From positions 1,426,001-1,490,000 of the forward strand of contig NZ_VOQS01000005.1 in NCBI RefSeq assembly GCF_007995085.1: a stretch of DNA of 64,000 nt, read 5' to 3'. Position 1 is the stretch's first letter, and each line of letters begins with the position of its first letter. Of this stretch, positions 45,372-54,750 are shown piece by piece. The notes under the pieces are model-generated. The model had not been told where the DNA came from, did not search any database, and was given only the letters and a program-made list of their open reading frames with translations. This stretch comes from Paraburkholderia azotifigens (GTDB lineage Bacteria; Pseudomonadota; Gammaproteobacteria; Burkholderiales; Burkholderiaceae). A program made the position numbers and the translations under genes.

Positions 45372-47795
45372 CTATGCATTGCGTTGCATCTGGCTTGCGT
45401 TCGCGGAGTACGCCCTTGCGTAGGCATGCCATCGCTTTTCACTCCGGCGTTGCGGCATCGCATTGAAGACAGCGCCGATCAGATTGGCCCCCGCGCGATC
45501 CAGGCGCCGCAAGGTCTCTTCCAGTTCGGACTGGGTTTGCACGTTCGGACGAAGCACCAGCAGCGTGGCGCCGGCATGGGCCGCAAGGATGTTTGCATCC
45601 GTTACGGCGAGAACGGGCGGTGTGTCGACAATGACGAGATCGAATTGCTCACTGGCGATGTGAAGCAGGTTGCGCATTCGCTGCGTCGCGAGCAACGCCG
45701 ATGGATTCGCCGGATAGAGTCCAGTCGCAAGCAACGACATGCCGTCGATGCAAGTGGGTTGAATCGCGCGCAGCGGAATGATGTGTCCTGCCAGCAGCTC
45801 CGCCAGACCATTCGACGCGGGAAGCCCGAAATGCGAAGCGAGCACGCCGCGCCGCATGTCGGCATCGATCAGCAAGACCCGCTTGCCCGTCTCGCTTGCG
45901 AGCACCGCGAGATTCGCGGAAACAAAGCTCTTGCCCGTGCCAGGCGTCGCGCCCGTCACCAGCAGGATCTTGTTCGGCGCTACGGCGACCGCACACTCCA
46001 GCGCGGTTCGCACGTCGCGCAACTGCTCCATCGACAGATCGGCCGGCCGGTGTATGGCGAGAGGCGTCCCTGTTACGTGACGCTTTCTGGCGGAAGACGG
46101 CGACTTCGCGTGGTTCGATGCTTCGTGGGACGCACGATGGAACGGCGCGCCGATGCCCGCTTCGCGAAGCCGTTGCGGATCGCTCCCGTGCGGATCGATT
46201 GCTCCCGCGGCATCGGGCGCTTGCGTATCCGCGCTCATCCTGTCGCCTGGGTGCGTCTGCGGCGACGCGATGCGGTCCGCGCCGTAGTCAAGCCGCGCCT
46301 GCTCGCTGCTGAAGCGGATTGCGCCGAAAACAGGCAGGCGCAAACGGCGTTCGACAGACAGCGGCTCGCGCACACCGTTGAAGTACTGCTGCCGCACGAA
46401 CACGAACAGCACGCCAAGGATCACACCTGCTCCCGCACCCGTGGCGACGATCAGCAAACGCTTCGGCTTGACGGGTCTGGACGGCCAAAGCGGCGTATCG
46501 ACGATATGCACATTGCCGAGCGTCCCCGCTCGCGTTACATCCAGTTCGTGCGACTTGTTGAGCATCGCGAGATAGATGTCATTGGCCGCTTTGACGTCGC
46601 GCGTCAGATCGGCCGTCGTGCGCACTGCAAGCGGCAACGTGCTGAAGCGCGCTTCGAATGCCTCCTTTTCGCTGGCGAGCTGCTTCAGCTGATCATCGGT
46701 GGTTCGCACCTGAGCACTGTCGGGCGTGAACTGCTCGAGGAGCCGCGTGCGCTGCAGTCTCACACTGGCAATCTCGCGAGCGAAGTCGAGACTGCCCTGC
46801 AGATACATCGTGCTCTCAGGATCGGGCTTGATCGTTCCAACCGCCGTCTGGTAGTCGCTCAATCGCACTTCCGCCTGCCGGAGTTCGTCGCGCAGGCGGG
46901 GCAGTTCACCATCCACGAACGCCAGCGTTTCGCTTGCTTCTTCACGGCGTTGCGCGATGTGCGCGGCGATATACGTTTTGGCAATCGCATCCGTCACGCG
47001 CATGGCAAGCATCTGATCGCTGCTTTCGTAAAGGATCTGGATAACGCCCGTGTCTTTGCCCAGCTCCATCACCTGCAATTGCCGATGAATCCGCTCGATC
47101 GCATCGACATCGCTATAGCGCACCACCGTAAAGCGTGTACCCGGCCGGGCCGCCAAGCGGTCCACCGTGATCGACCCGCCGTCGCCCGCTGCCGGCACGC
47201 CCACGGTACCCGAGAGAATCGGGCGGCCGTTCGGGTCATCGAGCCGGTATCGACCGCCGTCGAGCACCAGCATGCCGAGCGGCTCGTTCTCCAGTTCACG
47301 CGGCACGCGTAACGAGGCCAGCGTCACGATCTCCCCGCCCCACGCAAACGACGGGAGGCCGAGAATGGGCGGCATGGGCGTGCCACGCGTCGCGAACAGG
47401 TCGGTAATATCCGCGAGCAAAGGCAGCCGGCGCGGCGTGACCGACAGGTTCAATCTGAATTGCTCGATCACCGGCAACAGTACGTTGCGGCTCTGTACCA
47501 TTTCGATCTCGACGTCGGTCGGCAATTTCAGCGGAACCGGCTGGGCAACCTGCGGCGCCTGCAATGCGATGCCAAGTCCGTTCGGGTTCGGTAGATCCAC
47601 TCGCAGCACCGCGTTGGCGTCGTACATCGGGGTAGCGAGGTACGCTTTCAGAATCGACGCCCCGAACACCAGTGCGGCGATACAGGTCACGACCCAGATG
47701 TTGTCGACGATCAGCCGTCCGAGATCTCCGGCGACGAAGGCGTCTTCATCGCCGCGCCCCGTTTCGTTCTTCATGCCGATGCTCTTTACGCTCAA
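45372..47795 (-). CDS. wzc: Wzc-type polysaccharide co-polymerase and tyrosine autokinase
   Basis: This inner-membrane protein controls chain length and export. The 807-residue product starts at a TTG (47795) 8 bases after AGAGGAG; the in-frame ATG at 47777 has no such site. It has a Wzz domain between two membrane helices (about 30-52 and 445-467), then a BY-kinase domain. That domain contains Walker A GATPGTGKS, Walker A' VLLIDADMRRG and Walker B DLVIVDTPPVLAV. The C-terminal tail holds only two Tyr (HAYARAY), far fewer than the Tyr cluster of E. coli Wzc. No Wzb phosphatase or Wza channel gene is in the cluster. Confidence 0.93.
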   Translation of the reverse strand: MSVKSIGMKNETGRGDEDAFVAGDLGRLIVDNIWVVTCIAALVFGASILKAYLATPMYDANAVLRVDLPNPNGLGIALQAPQVAQPVPLKLPTDVEIEMVQSRNVLLPVIEQFRLNLSVTPRRLPLLADITDLFATRGTPMPPILGLPSFAWGGEIVTLASLRVPRELENEPLGMLVLDGGRYRLDDPNGRPILSGTVGVPAAGDGGSITVDRLAARPGTRFTVVRYSDVDAIERIHRQLQVMELGKDTGVIQILYESSDQMLAMRVTDAIAKTYIAAHIAQRREEASETLAFVDGELPRLRDELRQAEVRLSDYQTAVGTIKPDPESTMYLQGSLDFAREIASVRLQRTRLLEQFTPDSAQVRTTDDQLKQLASEKEAFEARFSTLPLAVRTTADLTRDVKAANDIYLAMLNKSHELDVTRAGTLGNVHIVDTPLWPSRPVKPKRLLIVATGAGAGVILGVLFVFVRQQYFNGVREPLSVERRLRLPVFGAIRFSSEQARLDYGADRIASPQTHPGDRMSADTQAPDAAGAIDPHGSDPQRLREAGIGAPFHRASHEASNHAKSPSSARKRHVTGTPLAIHRPADLSMEQLRDVRTALECAVAVAPNKILLVTGATPGTGKSFVSANLAVLASETGKRVLLIDADMRRGVLASHFGLPASNGLAELLAGHIIPLRAIQPTCIDGMSLLATGLYPANPSALLATQRMRNLLHIASEQFDLVIVDTPPVLAVTDANILAAHAGATLLVLRPNVQTQSELEETLRRLDRAGANLIGAVFNAMPQRRSEKRWHAYARAYSANASQMQRNA

Positions 47796-47851
47796 GTTCG
47801 TACTCCTCTAGAAGCAGATCGCTTGTTTGCGTATTCAATCCGACAGACGAC

Positions 47852-48886
47852 TCAGAACGAGATGCCCTTCTCGTTGCGGGCCAGATCCGCGTCGACCATC
47901 ATCTTGCAAAGATCTTCGAGCGAGGTCTTACACTCCCACCCCAGCTTTTCCTTTGCCTTTCCCGGATCGCCGACCAGAAGTTCCGCCTCCGCGGGACGAT
48001 AGAACTTCGGATTGACGCGCACTCTCACCGTGCCGTTCGAGATGTCGATGCCCTCTTCCTGAGCGCCTCGGCCGCGCCACTCGATCTGCGTTCCCGCCGC
48101 CTTGAACGCCATCGTGACGAAGCGTCGAACCGTCTCCGTGCGGTTGGTCGCCAGCACGAAGGTCTCCGGTTCGTCGACCTGGAGCATGCGCCACATGCCG
48201 TGCACGTACTCCTTCGCAAAGCCCCAATCGCGTTTGACGTCGAGGTTGCCGAGTTCGAGCACATCCTGCTTTCCGAGCTTGATCTTCGCGACGGCATCGG
48301 TGATTTTTCGAGTGACGAATTCACGGCCACGCAATGGCGATTCGTGATTGAAGAGAATCCCCGGCGACGCGAAGATGTTGTACGACTCGCGATAGTTGAT
48401 GGTCAGCCAGTGCGCGTAAAGCTTTGCCACGCCGTACGGACTGCGCGGGTAGAACGGCGTTTCCTCGTTTTGCGGCGCGCCCCCGACTCTCCCGAACATC
48501 TCGGACGTGGAAGCCTGGTAATAGCGAATGGATGAATCCAGTGTGCGGATCGATTCGAGAAGATGAAGCGCGCCCGCGCCTGTGATCTTCGAGGTCGTAA
48601 CGGGCTGCTCGAATGAAGCGCCAACGTAGCTCTGCGCGGCCAGGTTATAGATTTCGCGTGGTTTGGTTTTCTCGATCAGCCGTATGGTCGCGCCCAGATC
48701 CGTCAAGTCGCATTCGACGAGATGAAGATTGGGGTGGCCCAGCACGCCAAGTTCTTCCATGCGCCAGAAATTCGACGTGCTCCTACTACGATAGGTACCA
48801 AACACCTCGTAGCCGCGCTCGAGCAGCAGTTGCGCAAGATAGGCGCCGTCCTGTCCGGTAATGCCCGTAACAAATGCATTCGTCAA
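47852..48886 (-). CDS. gmd: GDP-mannose 4,6-dehydratase
   Basis: This enzyme makes GDP-4-keto-6-deoxy-D-mannose, the precursor of GDP-rhamnose, fucose or perosamine. The 344-residue product starts at TTG 48886, 7 bases after AAAGGAG. The NADP motif [14 protein letters not shown] follows at once, then [13 protein letters not shown], the STSEMFG block, the catalytic [15 protein letters not shown] and [15 protein letters not shown]. No GDP-4-keto-6-deoxymannose reductase or synthase (rmd, fcl) is present, so the end sugar cannot be deduced here. Confidence 0.95.
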   Translation of the reverse strand: MTNAFVTGITGQDGAYLAQLLLERGYEVFGTYRSRSTSNFWRMEELGVLGHPNLHLVECDLTDLGATIRLIEKTKPREIYNLAAQSYVGASFEQPVTTSKITGAGALHLLESIRTLDSSIRYYQASTSEMFGRVGGAPQNEETPFYPRSPYGVAKLYAHWLTINYRESYNIFASPGILFNHESPLRGREFVTRKITDAVAKIKLGKQDVLELGNLDVKRDWGFAKEYVHGMWRMLQVDEPETFVLATNRTETVRRFVTMAFKAAGTQIEWRGRGAQEEGIDISNGTVRVRVNPKFYRPAEAELLVGDPGKAKEKLGWECKTSLEDLCKMMVDADLARNEKGISF

Positions 48887-49063
48887 TTTCCTCTCCTTTG
48901 CCGGAATTGCACGGCAGGTTCGCGATGCACGGTCTAAAGCCTGGGTCGGATTCCTTTCGCTTTCAGGTCCATGGGTGCGCGCGAGCGCCGGCAATCTTCC
49001 GGCATGGGCGACGCGGGTGCGAATGGTTCTGAACGGCGGGGACGCGAAATGCGCCCAACCGCA

Positions 49064-51322
49064 TCAACTGTTCTGCAGAATGCGTTGCGCCGCGTTGCCG
49101 GGCCATACGGGATCGAGTGAGGGGCCATGGCGACGTGAGCGCCTGCGGCTCGCCGCGATGGTCGTGCTTACCTCGTGCATGAACGCGTGCCTGAACGCCG
49201 CGACCGAAAAACGCTCAGCGTTTGCGCGGCACGCAGCGACACTCATTTGCTGCCGCTGGCGTTCGAAACATTCCACGGCTTCGAGCAGCGACGCAGCGCT
49301 TTGCTGAAAGAAGTGCACACCTGTCGGGTGCGGCTTGCCGATGGGCGTAACGGTTTCCAGCGCACCGCCTTTGCCAAATGCGATGACGGGCGTACCGCAA
49401 GCCTGCGCCTCGACGACCACAATGCCGAAGTCTTCTTCAGCCGCGAATACGAATGCCTTCGCGCGCTGCATATGGTCCTTCAAGACCGAAAATGGCTGGT
49501 AGCCGAGCAGCGTGATGTTCGGACCGGCCTGCGCGCGGATCTTCTCCATTTCCGGTCCATCGCCGATCACGACAAGACGGCGCGCCGGTGTTTTCGAAAA
49601 CGCTTCGACGATCAGATCGACGCGCTTGTAAGGCACCAGCCGCGACGCAGTCAGATAGAAATCGTCTTTCTCGCTGCATGCGTCAAAACGCTCGACCTCG
49701 ACGGGTGGCGCAATCACCGTTGCTTCGCGCCGATAGGTTTTCATCATCCGGCGCGCAACGAAATCCGAATTCGCGATCAGACTATCGACACCGTTGGCCG
49801 AGCGCGCGTCCCAGGTTCGCATGTAATGCAGCAGTGCACGCGCTGCCCAGGACTTCGGTCCGCGAGTCAAATGCGACTCGCGAAGATACTGATGCTGAAG
49901 ATCCCACGCGTAGCGCATGGGCGAGTGCACATAGCTGACGTGGGTCTGGTCGGGCCCGACGAGCACGCCTTTTGCGACCGCATATGAACTCGTGATGACC
50001 AGATCATAAGCAGAGAGATCGAACTGCTCGATGGCAAGCGGCATCAGCGGAAGATAGGCACGATACCGGCGGCGCGCGAACGGCAAGCTCTGAATGAATG
50101 ACGTCGTCACCGCCTTGCCGCAAACGGGATCGCGATCTTCGAGAAAGTCGACGAGACTGAAAAGATCTGCGTCGGGAAAGCACCGTATGATCTGCTCGAG
50201 TACTTTCTCTGCCCCGCCTGCCGTCACGAGCCAGTCGTGAACGATGGCCACCTTCATCTTCTGTAGATCCTCGCCCGTCAGGTAATCGCGGACGCGGTCG
50301 AACAGCGCGATCTCTTCATCGGCAAGCACACGTTGCTGAAGGACGCTACGCCGCGAATCCATGTGCAAACCGTCGACCGCTGCGCATGACGGTCCCAGAT
50401 CGGCCCAGCCCGCGTCGAGCAGCACGACCACGCCAGGCGGAAGAGATTCGTCGATGCCAATCCGCTCCATCACGAGATGATCGATCGACGCAGGTGGCGA
50501 CCGGTTGAAATGCTGCGGACTGACATAGAAGTACGGGGCGTCGCTCATGCCATTTTCGATTGCGTCTACGCAAGCCCGATACATGGCGGGCTGAAGTCGA
50601 TTGACGGCATCGAGCCACACTCGCGCGCGCATAACGAAAATGCCGCTATTCCACCAGTAGCCGCCTGATTCCACGTAATGCACGGCCAGCTCGGCCGCCG
50701 GCTTCTCGACGAAGCGCTCGATGTTGCGCGCTGCGTCGGCGAGCGACGCACCAAACCGGATGTAGCCGAAACCCGTCTCTGCGCGTGTGGGCGGCACGCC
50801 CAGTGTCACGATCGCACCATCGGCGGCGTAGCGCGCTGCGATCAGGATCGCGCGCTGAAACGCCTCGACGTCGGCGATCGCGTCGTCGACGGGCATCGCG
50901 ACGATGATCGGATCGGCGCCGTCACGCGCCAGCGCCGCTGCAGCAAGCGTCAGCGCGGGAGCGGTGTCGCGCCGCGCCGGTTCGACGACGATCGACGAAT
51001 GAACGCCCGCGGCACGTGTCTGCTCCTCGGTAATGAATCGATGCTCGTCGCCGCATACCACCACGGGAACGGGAGCCAGCCGCCACGGACCGGCAAGGTT
51101 CTGCGTGCGCGCGACCGTCGCCTGCAACAGCGAATGGTTCCCAAGCAGACCGCCCAGCTGTTTCGGATACTGCTCTCTCGACATCGACCAAAGCCGCGTG
51201 CCAGCGCCGCCAGCCAGTATCACCGGCACCATCTCGACGGCACCCGGCTCCTGGAACAGATCGCTCTCGAAAGGATGGTGCCCGTCGTGCTTATCGATCA
51301 TCTTTTCGTCACGCACGATCAT
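49064..51322 (-). CDS. Fusion: GDP-mannose pyrophosphorylase domain + GT4 glycosyltransferase
   Basis: One 752-residue frame joins two enzymes. Residues 30-330 are a mannose-1-phosphate guanylyltransferase (ManC-type): ILAGGAGTRLWSMSREQYPKQ, FVEKPAAELA and GGYWWNSGIFV are present. The usual isomerase domain is absent, and the site normally reading WSDVGSW is WADLGPS. From Met356 (MKVAIVHDWLVTAGGAEKVLE) a complete GT4 transferase follows, with SRLVPYKRVDLIVEAF and AAEEDFGIVVVEAQACGTPVIAFGKGG. GAGG lies about 11 bases before Met356 (base 50257), so internal initiation could also yield a separate transferase. It is first in the cluster and may channel GDP-mannose to its own transferase (inference). 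Confidence 0.88.
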   Translation of the reverse strand: MIVRDEKMIDKHDGHHPFESDLFQEPGAVEMVPVILAGGAGTRLWSMSREQYPKQLGGLLGNHSLLQATVARTQNLAGPWRLAPVPVVVCGDEHRFITEEQTRAAGVHSSIVVEPARRDTAPALTLAAAALARDGADPIIVAMPVDDAIADVEAFQRAILIAARYAADGAIVTLGVPPTRAETGFGYIRFGASLADAARNIERFVEKPAAELAVHYVESGGYWWNSGIFVMRARVWLDAVNRLQPAMYRACVDAIENGMSDAPYFYVSPQHFNRSPPASIDHLVMERIGIDESLPPGVVVLLDAGWADLGPSCAAVDGLHMDSRRSVLQQRVLADEEIALFDRVRDYLTGEDLQKMKVAIVHDWLVTAGGAEKVLEQIIRCFPDADLFSLVDFLEDRDPVCGKAVTTSFIQSLPFARRRYRAYLPLMPLAIEQFDLSAYDLVITSSYAVAKGVLVGPDQTHVSYVHSPMRYAWDLQHQYLRESHLTRGPKSWAARALLHYMRTWDARSANGVDSLIANSDFVARRMMKTYRREATVIAPPVEVERFDACSEKDDFYLTASRLVPYKRVDLIVEAFSKTPARRLVVIGDGPEMEKIRAQAGPNITLLGYQPFSVLKDHMQRAKAFVFAAEEDFGIVVVEAQACGTPVIAFGKGGALETVTPIGKPHPTGVHFFQQSAASLLEAVECFERQRQQMSVAACRANAERFSVAAFRHAFMHEVSTTIAASRRRSRRHGPSLDPVWPGNAAQRILQNS

Positions 51323-51743
51323 GATTTGGACCCCTACGTGAATTATCGGGAACGACTAGCGCGATTGACTACTCGGGTTACAGGTCATGTGGAAACGTAT
51401 GTATTGGCTGATTCTGTTCTGCGTTTATATGCAGTGCATCATACTTGACAGACCGCGCATCAATATTCGTTGGCCGAATCGTGCCCGACGTTGTCTGATC
51501 GGTTTGCATCGAAATTTCCCGTATGAACCTGGTCTTACTTCTCTCTTATAGGTTCGCGCGCATACGCTTCGCAGGTCGCAAAGCAGTGACACAAACAACA
51601 GATGAATAAATAATGTCTGCAAGGCTTGATCGCCGGGTTCTTTAGCATGTCGACATGCAGATGAGTGTTCATTTTCAAAACGAATTATTTCTTCGCACGC
51701 TCTGCAATACACTTAGGCGGTGCGAGAACCAGCGGGGCGACGA
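51323..51743. promoter_or_regulatory. Divergent control region of the exopolysaccharide cluster and PAP2 gene
   Basis: This 421-base gap between divergent genes should hold the promoter of the 11-gene polysaccharide cluster. It is less GC-rich than the genes. It contains a perfect 14-bp palindrome at 51645-51658 (separate entry). I saw no clear JUMPstart element or sigma-54 site. A 95-codon minus-strand frame in it lacks coding features. Confidence 0.5.
51645..51658. promoter_or_regulatory. 14-bp perfect palindrome, candidate operator
   Basis: GCATGTCGACATGC reads the same on both strands. It lies about 86 bases before the PAP2 start and about 320 bases before the polysaccharide cluster. It could bind a dimeric regulator of either gene. 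Confidence 0.45.
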
Positions 51744-52325
51744 ATGTGGATGGCGATCAGCAATCTGGGTGACGCGGCAATGACACTGCCGCTGGCCATC
51801 GTCTGCGTGGTTTGGCTGACCCGTTCGATGACGGGCTCGCGCGTGGCCTTCTCATGGTCCGTTCTGCTTGTCGCAGCGATGTTGCTCGTGGGTATCAGCA
51901 AGATTCTCTATGCCGGCTCCGGCATGCAGATCGAGGCAATCAACTTTCGCATGATCAGCGGACATACCATGCTGGCGTCGGCCGTATGGCCCATGTCGTT
52001 TCTGCTTACGCTGCACGACGGACGAGCAAACAGGCGGAGCGCGGCGTTGTGCTCCGGCATCGCCATAGCCGCGCTGATTGGCGTCTCACGTGTGTTCGAC
52101 GAAGCGCACTCGGTGTCGGAGGTCATCGCGGGCTGGACCTTGGGTCTGCTCGTCACGGTCCTGTTGATGCGCCGGAAGCCGCCTCCGCTTCTGCCCACAA
52201 AGCTGCGCCCTTTCGTGGCGGGTTCGTTATTGACGGTGTCGGCCGTTGCGTATGGGCATCATGTCCCGATTCAGGCGGCAATCGACAGGTACTCGCCACT
52301 GCTTTGGACTGGCTTCGGCCGATGA
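51744..52325 (+). CDS. PAP2-superfamily membrane phosphatase-like protein
   Basis: The 193-residue product has about five membrane segments and two of the three PAP2 phosphatase motifs: RMISGHTMLAS and SRVFDEAHSVSEVIAGW. The first motif (KxxxxxxRP) is not evident, and the Asp that usually ends motif 3 is Glu. ATG 51744 was chosen; a GTG at 51720 in the same frame would add eight residues. Located next to a polysaccharide cluster, it may recycle undecaprenyl pyrophosphate. That is inferred; it may also be a lipid phosphatase or inactive. Confidence 0.75.
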   Translation: MWMAISNLGDAAMTLPLAIVCVVWLTRSMTGSRVAFSWSVLLVAAMLLVGISKILYAGSGMQIEAINFRMISGHTMLASAVWPMSFLLTLHDGRANRRSAALCSGIAIAALIGVSRVFDEAHSVSEVIAGWTLGLLVTVLLMRRKPPPLLPTKLRPFVAGSLLTVSAVAYGHHVPIQAAIDRYSPLLWTGFGR

Positions 52326-52354
52326 TGAACGAGCGCGAGCGTGCGGCACTCTTC

Positions 52355-53023
52355 TCAAGCCTCGACGAGTGCGCGCGAACTTTTTCCATTCTGAAGGCGG
52401 TATTCGGTAGGCGACATGCCAAACCGCTTTCGAAAGATCTTTGCAAGCCGGGTGCCGCTTGTCATGCCACAACGCCGCGCAATCTTGTCGACAGGCAGTT
52501 CGCTTTCGACAAGCAATTGACAGCTCTTCTGCAGTCGCGTTTGCAGCAGGTACTCGGAAGGCGTCATGCCGAACTCTTGCCGGAAGCGCCGTAAGAAATT
52601 GCGTTCGCTCATTGCAACCGTGCGCGCGACGTCGGCTACCGTGATGAGATGCTCCAGATTCGACTTTAGAAACGTCGCTGAGCTGTGAATCCGTTCAGGG
52701 ATTCCCGCCTCGTCTGACGCAGAATCCCATTGCGTATGCGCTGCCCTTTCTCCGAACCGGAAATGTATCTCGACGGCTTGAGTACAATGCTCGGCGCTTC
52801 CCTCCGTCGACAGCCATCCTTCGACGAACATCTCATAGGGCGGCGGCCCCTGTCTTACGACGGAAGCAAGAAGGCGACAGGAAAATGGCCGGAGCAGCAA
52901 CCGCAGCCCGTCGGCATTCGCGGACACCAATACGGACGAATCCGTCACCATGGGCACGGCACCCAGATCAACGGAGTACTGCCCGGTCACAAAACCCGAG
53001 TCCTTTCCTTCGAACTTGCTCAT
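52355..53023 (-). CDS. AraC-family transcriptional regulator (short form)
   Basis: This 222-residue regulator has two C-terminal AraC helix-turn-helices (about 125-215). They include ITVADVARTVAMSERNFLRRFRQEFGMTPSEYLLQTRL and ELPVDKIARRCGMTSGTRLAKIFRKRFGMSPTEYR-like sequence, here described in part. The N-terminal 115 residues show a reduced remnant of the DJ-1/PfpI-like domain seen in its neighbour. ATG 53023 was chosen over an upstream ATG eight codons earlier. It converges with the PAP2 gene and lies downstream of a related AraC gene on the same strand. It probably regulates the polysaccharide or PAP2 genes (inference). Confidence 0.85.
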   Translation of the reverse strand: MSKFEGKDSGFVTGQYSVDLGAVPMVTDSSVLVSANADGLRLLLRPFSCRLLASVVRQGPPPYEMFVEGWLSTEGSAEHCTQAVEIHFRFGERAAHTQWDSASDEAGIPERIHSSATFLKSNLEHLITVADVARTVAMSERNFLRRFRQEFGMTPSEYLLQTRLQKSCQLLVESELPVDKIARRCGMTSGTRLAKIFRKRFGMSPTEYRLQNGKSSRALVEA

Positions 53024-53213
53024 TTCGCATCCTTGATCGCGAAGCATGAATTACACATATCCACGTCACGCGAATGAAATATACGGAGCTTCGATCGAGC
53101 ACCTGAAACAGAAGAACTTGCGTTGAACTCTTGAGCCGGTGCTACAGGCTAGCTATGAAAGCAGACGAATTGCAATCCACGGAGAAATCCATAAGCGTTT
53201 ATGGCCGCGTAAT

Positions 53214-54215
53214 CTAGATACCCGCTTCCAGCCGTGTTTTTATCCGGTACTCGGTCGGCGATACATTCAATTGCCGGCGAAATACCTTTGCGAGCCGATC
53301 GCCACTGCTCATGCCCGTATGCCGTGCGATCTTGTCGACGGGCAACTCGGAATGAGTCAACAGGCTGCAGACAATCGCAAACCGCGCGCGCATCAAATAA
53401 GCGGAAGGCGTGACACCCACGGCAATCTTGAAGCATCGCTGAAAATTGCGTGTACTCATGTCGACCACACGCGCTGCGTCTTCGATCGTGATCGAACGTT
53501 GGCAATTGTCTTTCAGCCAACGCGCGGCGACATGCACACGGTCGGCGGTATCGCGATCGGGACTGCCGCCCAGCAGAGACGGAAAGGCGGACAGCGTGTC
53601 GGGCATCACCTGTTTCGCGACGCTGCGTGCGCAATCGTCGCCGATATCGCGCTTGAGCAGGATCAGCGCGCCCTTCATCAGCTCGAGACGTACGCTTGTA
53701 TGCTCTCGCTCCTCGCCCTCCGTCTCGCCCGCTCCGCCGTGCTCGACGCCGACGGATCGCGGCTCTGCATGTGCGCAGGCTGACCGAAACAGCCTGTGGC
53801 CCTCGCCGAGAGGCTGTACAGCGATCATGTTCGCGTGTACGCGACGCAGCCAGTTCACGATCCTTTCGTCGCGTGCGGCGGCACTCGCGCCCGTTCCATC
53901 GGAAACGAACAACGTATCGAAACCCACGCAGTGCCACGAATCCAGTCCATCCGTCCAGACGCAGATCGACGATGAACATCTCACGTTGCCGCCCGTAACG
54001 GACAGAAACCTGAGTTCATATCTCACGTTGCGATTCGCACTCGACGCGATTTCATTCGCCGCCTGAAAGATCTCGCCGAGCATGACCGTCACGGCAAATG
54101 AACAGTCTTCGAATAGCAGGATCGCCACGCGGCGCGTGACAGGCATGCAGCGCACATTGGGCTCGGGCAGTTGCACCCAATCCGTTAGCGCCGATTCCAG
54201 ACTTGCACACGTCAT
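53214..54215 (-). CDS. GlxA-type AraC regulator (DJ-1/PfpI domain + AraC HTH)
   Basis: This is a 333-residue regulator with an N-terminal glutamine-amidotransferase-like (DJ-1/PfpI) sensing domain (about 20-190: RRVAILLFEDCSFAVTV, then FDTLFVSDGTGAS) and a C-terminal AraC DNA-binding domain (about 230-330). The end block ELPVDKIARHTGMSSGDRLAKVF is nearly the same as in the downstream AraC protein, so the two are paralogues. ATG 54215 sits 76 bases from a 12-bp palindrome that may be its own operator. The nucleophile position of DJ-1 enzymes is Ser/Gly-like (SDGTGA), so it likely senses rather than catalyses. Confidence 0.88.
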   Translation of the reverse strand: MTCASLESALTDWVQLPEPNVRCMPVTRRVAILLFEDCSFAVTVMLGEIFQAANEIASSANRNVRYELRFLSVTGGNVRCSSSICVWTDGLDSWHCVGFDTLFVSDGTGASAAARDERIVNWLRRVHANMIAVQPLGEGHRLFRSACAHAEPRSVGVEHGGAGETEGEEREHTSVRLELMKGALILLKRDIGDDCARSVAKQVMPDTLSAFPSLLGGSPDRDTADRVHVAARWLKDNCQRSITIEDAARVVDMSTRNFQRCFKIAVGVTPSAYLMRARFAIVCSLLTHSELPVDKIARHTGMSSGDRLAKVFRRQLNVSPTEYRIKTRLEAGI

Positions 54216-54750
54216 GAGCCTTCCCCTTGACCATTGCGGGTATGGAAAGAACTGGGTAGATGCGCACGACCTGAGCGCACCCCTGGCTTTTTGAACGTTC
54301 AAGCGAATGTTGCTGCAACACGCTCGTCCTCTATCGCGGACGACGTAGTGTTGTCTCGGGAAATTTCACTGTTATTGCTGACCAGGAAAGGCTGTCATTA
54401 CGGCGTGCTGTTCTTTGGATGCACCAACTGACAGCATTTCTGCTCCGCGGCCTTGCCATTCGAGACGCCGGACGCTCTGCGTCGAAACTGCTTTGTTTGC
54501 GGTGCATCATAGATGGGATGCTTTACGCATCCTTATGGATGTCGCGAATTTCCGATAGCTTGGCGGATGTTCCTACACTTTGTTTTAGTTTCGCCATCAA
54601 TCGTCGTTCACGCGTGGGCTTTCTCCGCGTTAAAGCAATCTTCTGACGTAAAAGTACTTTGCTTGCACTGGCCGGATTTTTTGCACTGAACAAAAAATGG
54701 TGTCGCTTCGTATGTGTTCTGTCACACGCGCATCAGGCACGTCAGGCACG
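54216..54750. other. Long intergenic region with palindrome and hairpin
   Basis: No convincing gene occurs in these 535 bases. It has a palindrome (54291-54302), a hairpin GGATGC/GCATCC (54516-54532) and a short CAGGCACGT direct repeat just beyond the end of the DUF188 gene (about 54734-54751). A 75-codon plus-strand frame (54419-54646) has no ribosome site or family features. Confidence 0.5.
54291..54302. promoter_or_regulatory. 12-bp perfect palindrome upstream of the GlxA-type regulator
   Basis: TTGAACGTTCAA is fully palindromic and lies 76 to 87 bases before the regulator start. It is a candidate operator for autoregulation; no experimental basis. Confidence 0.4.

Noticed and set aside
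51425..51712. 95-codon minus-strand frame upstream of the polysaccharide cluster
   Set aside because: No ribosome site, Arg/Cys-rich composition and location in a promoter region; probably chance.
54419..54646. 75-codon plus-strand frame in the gap before the DUF188 gene
   Set aside because: Weak codon bias, no ribosome site, overlaps a hairpin; not supported.
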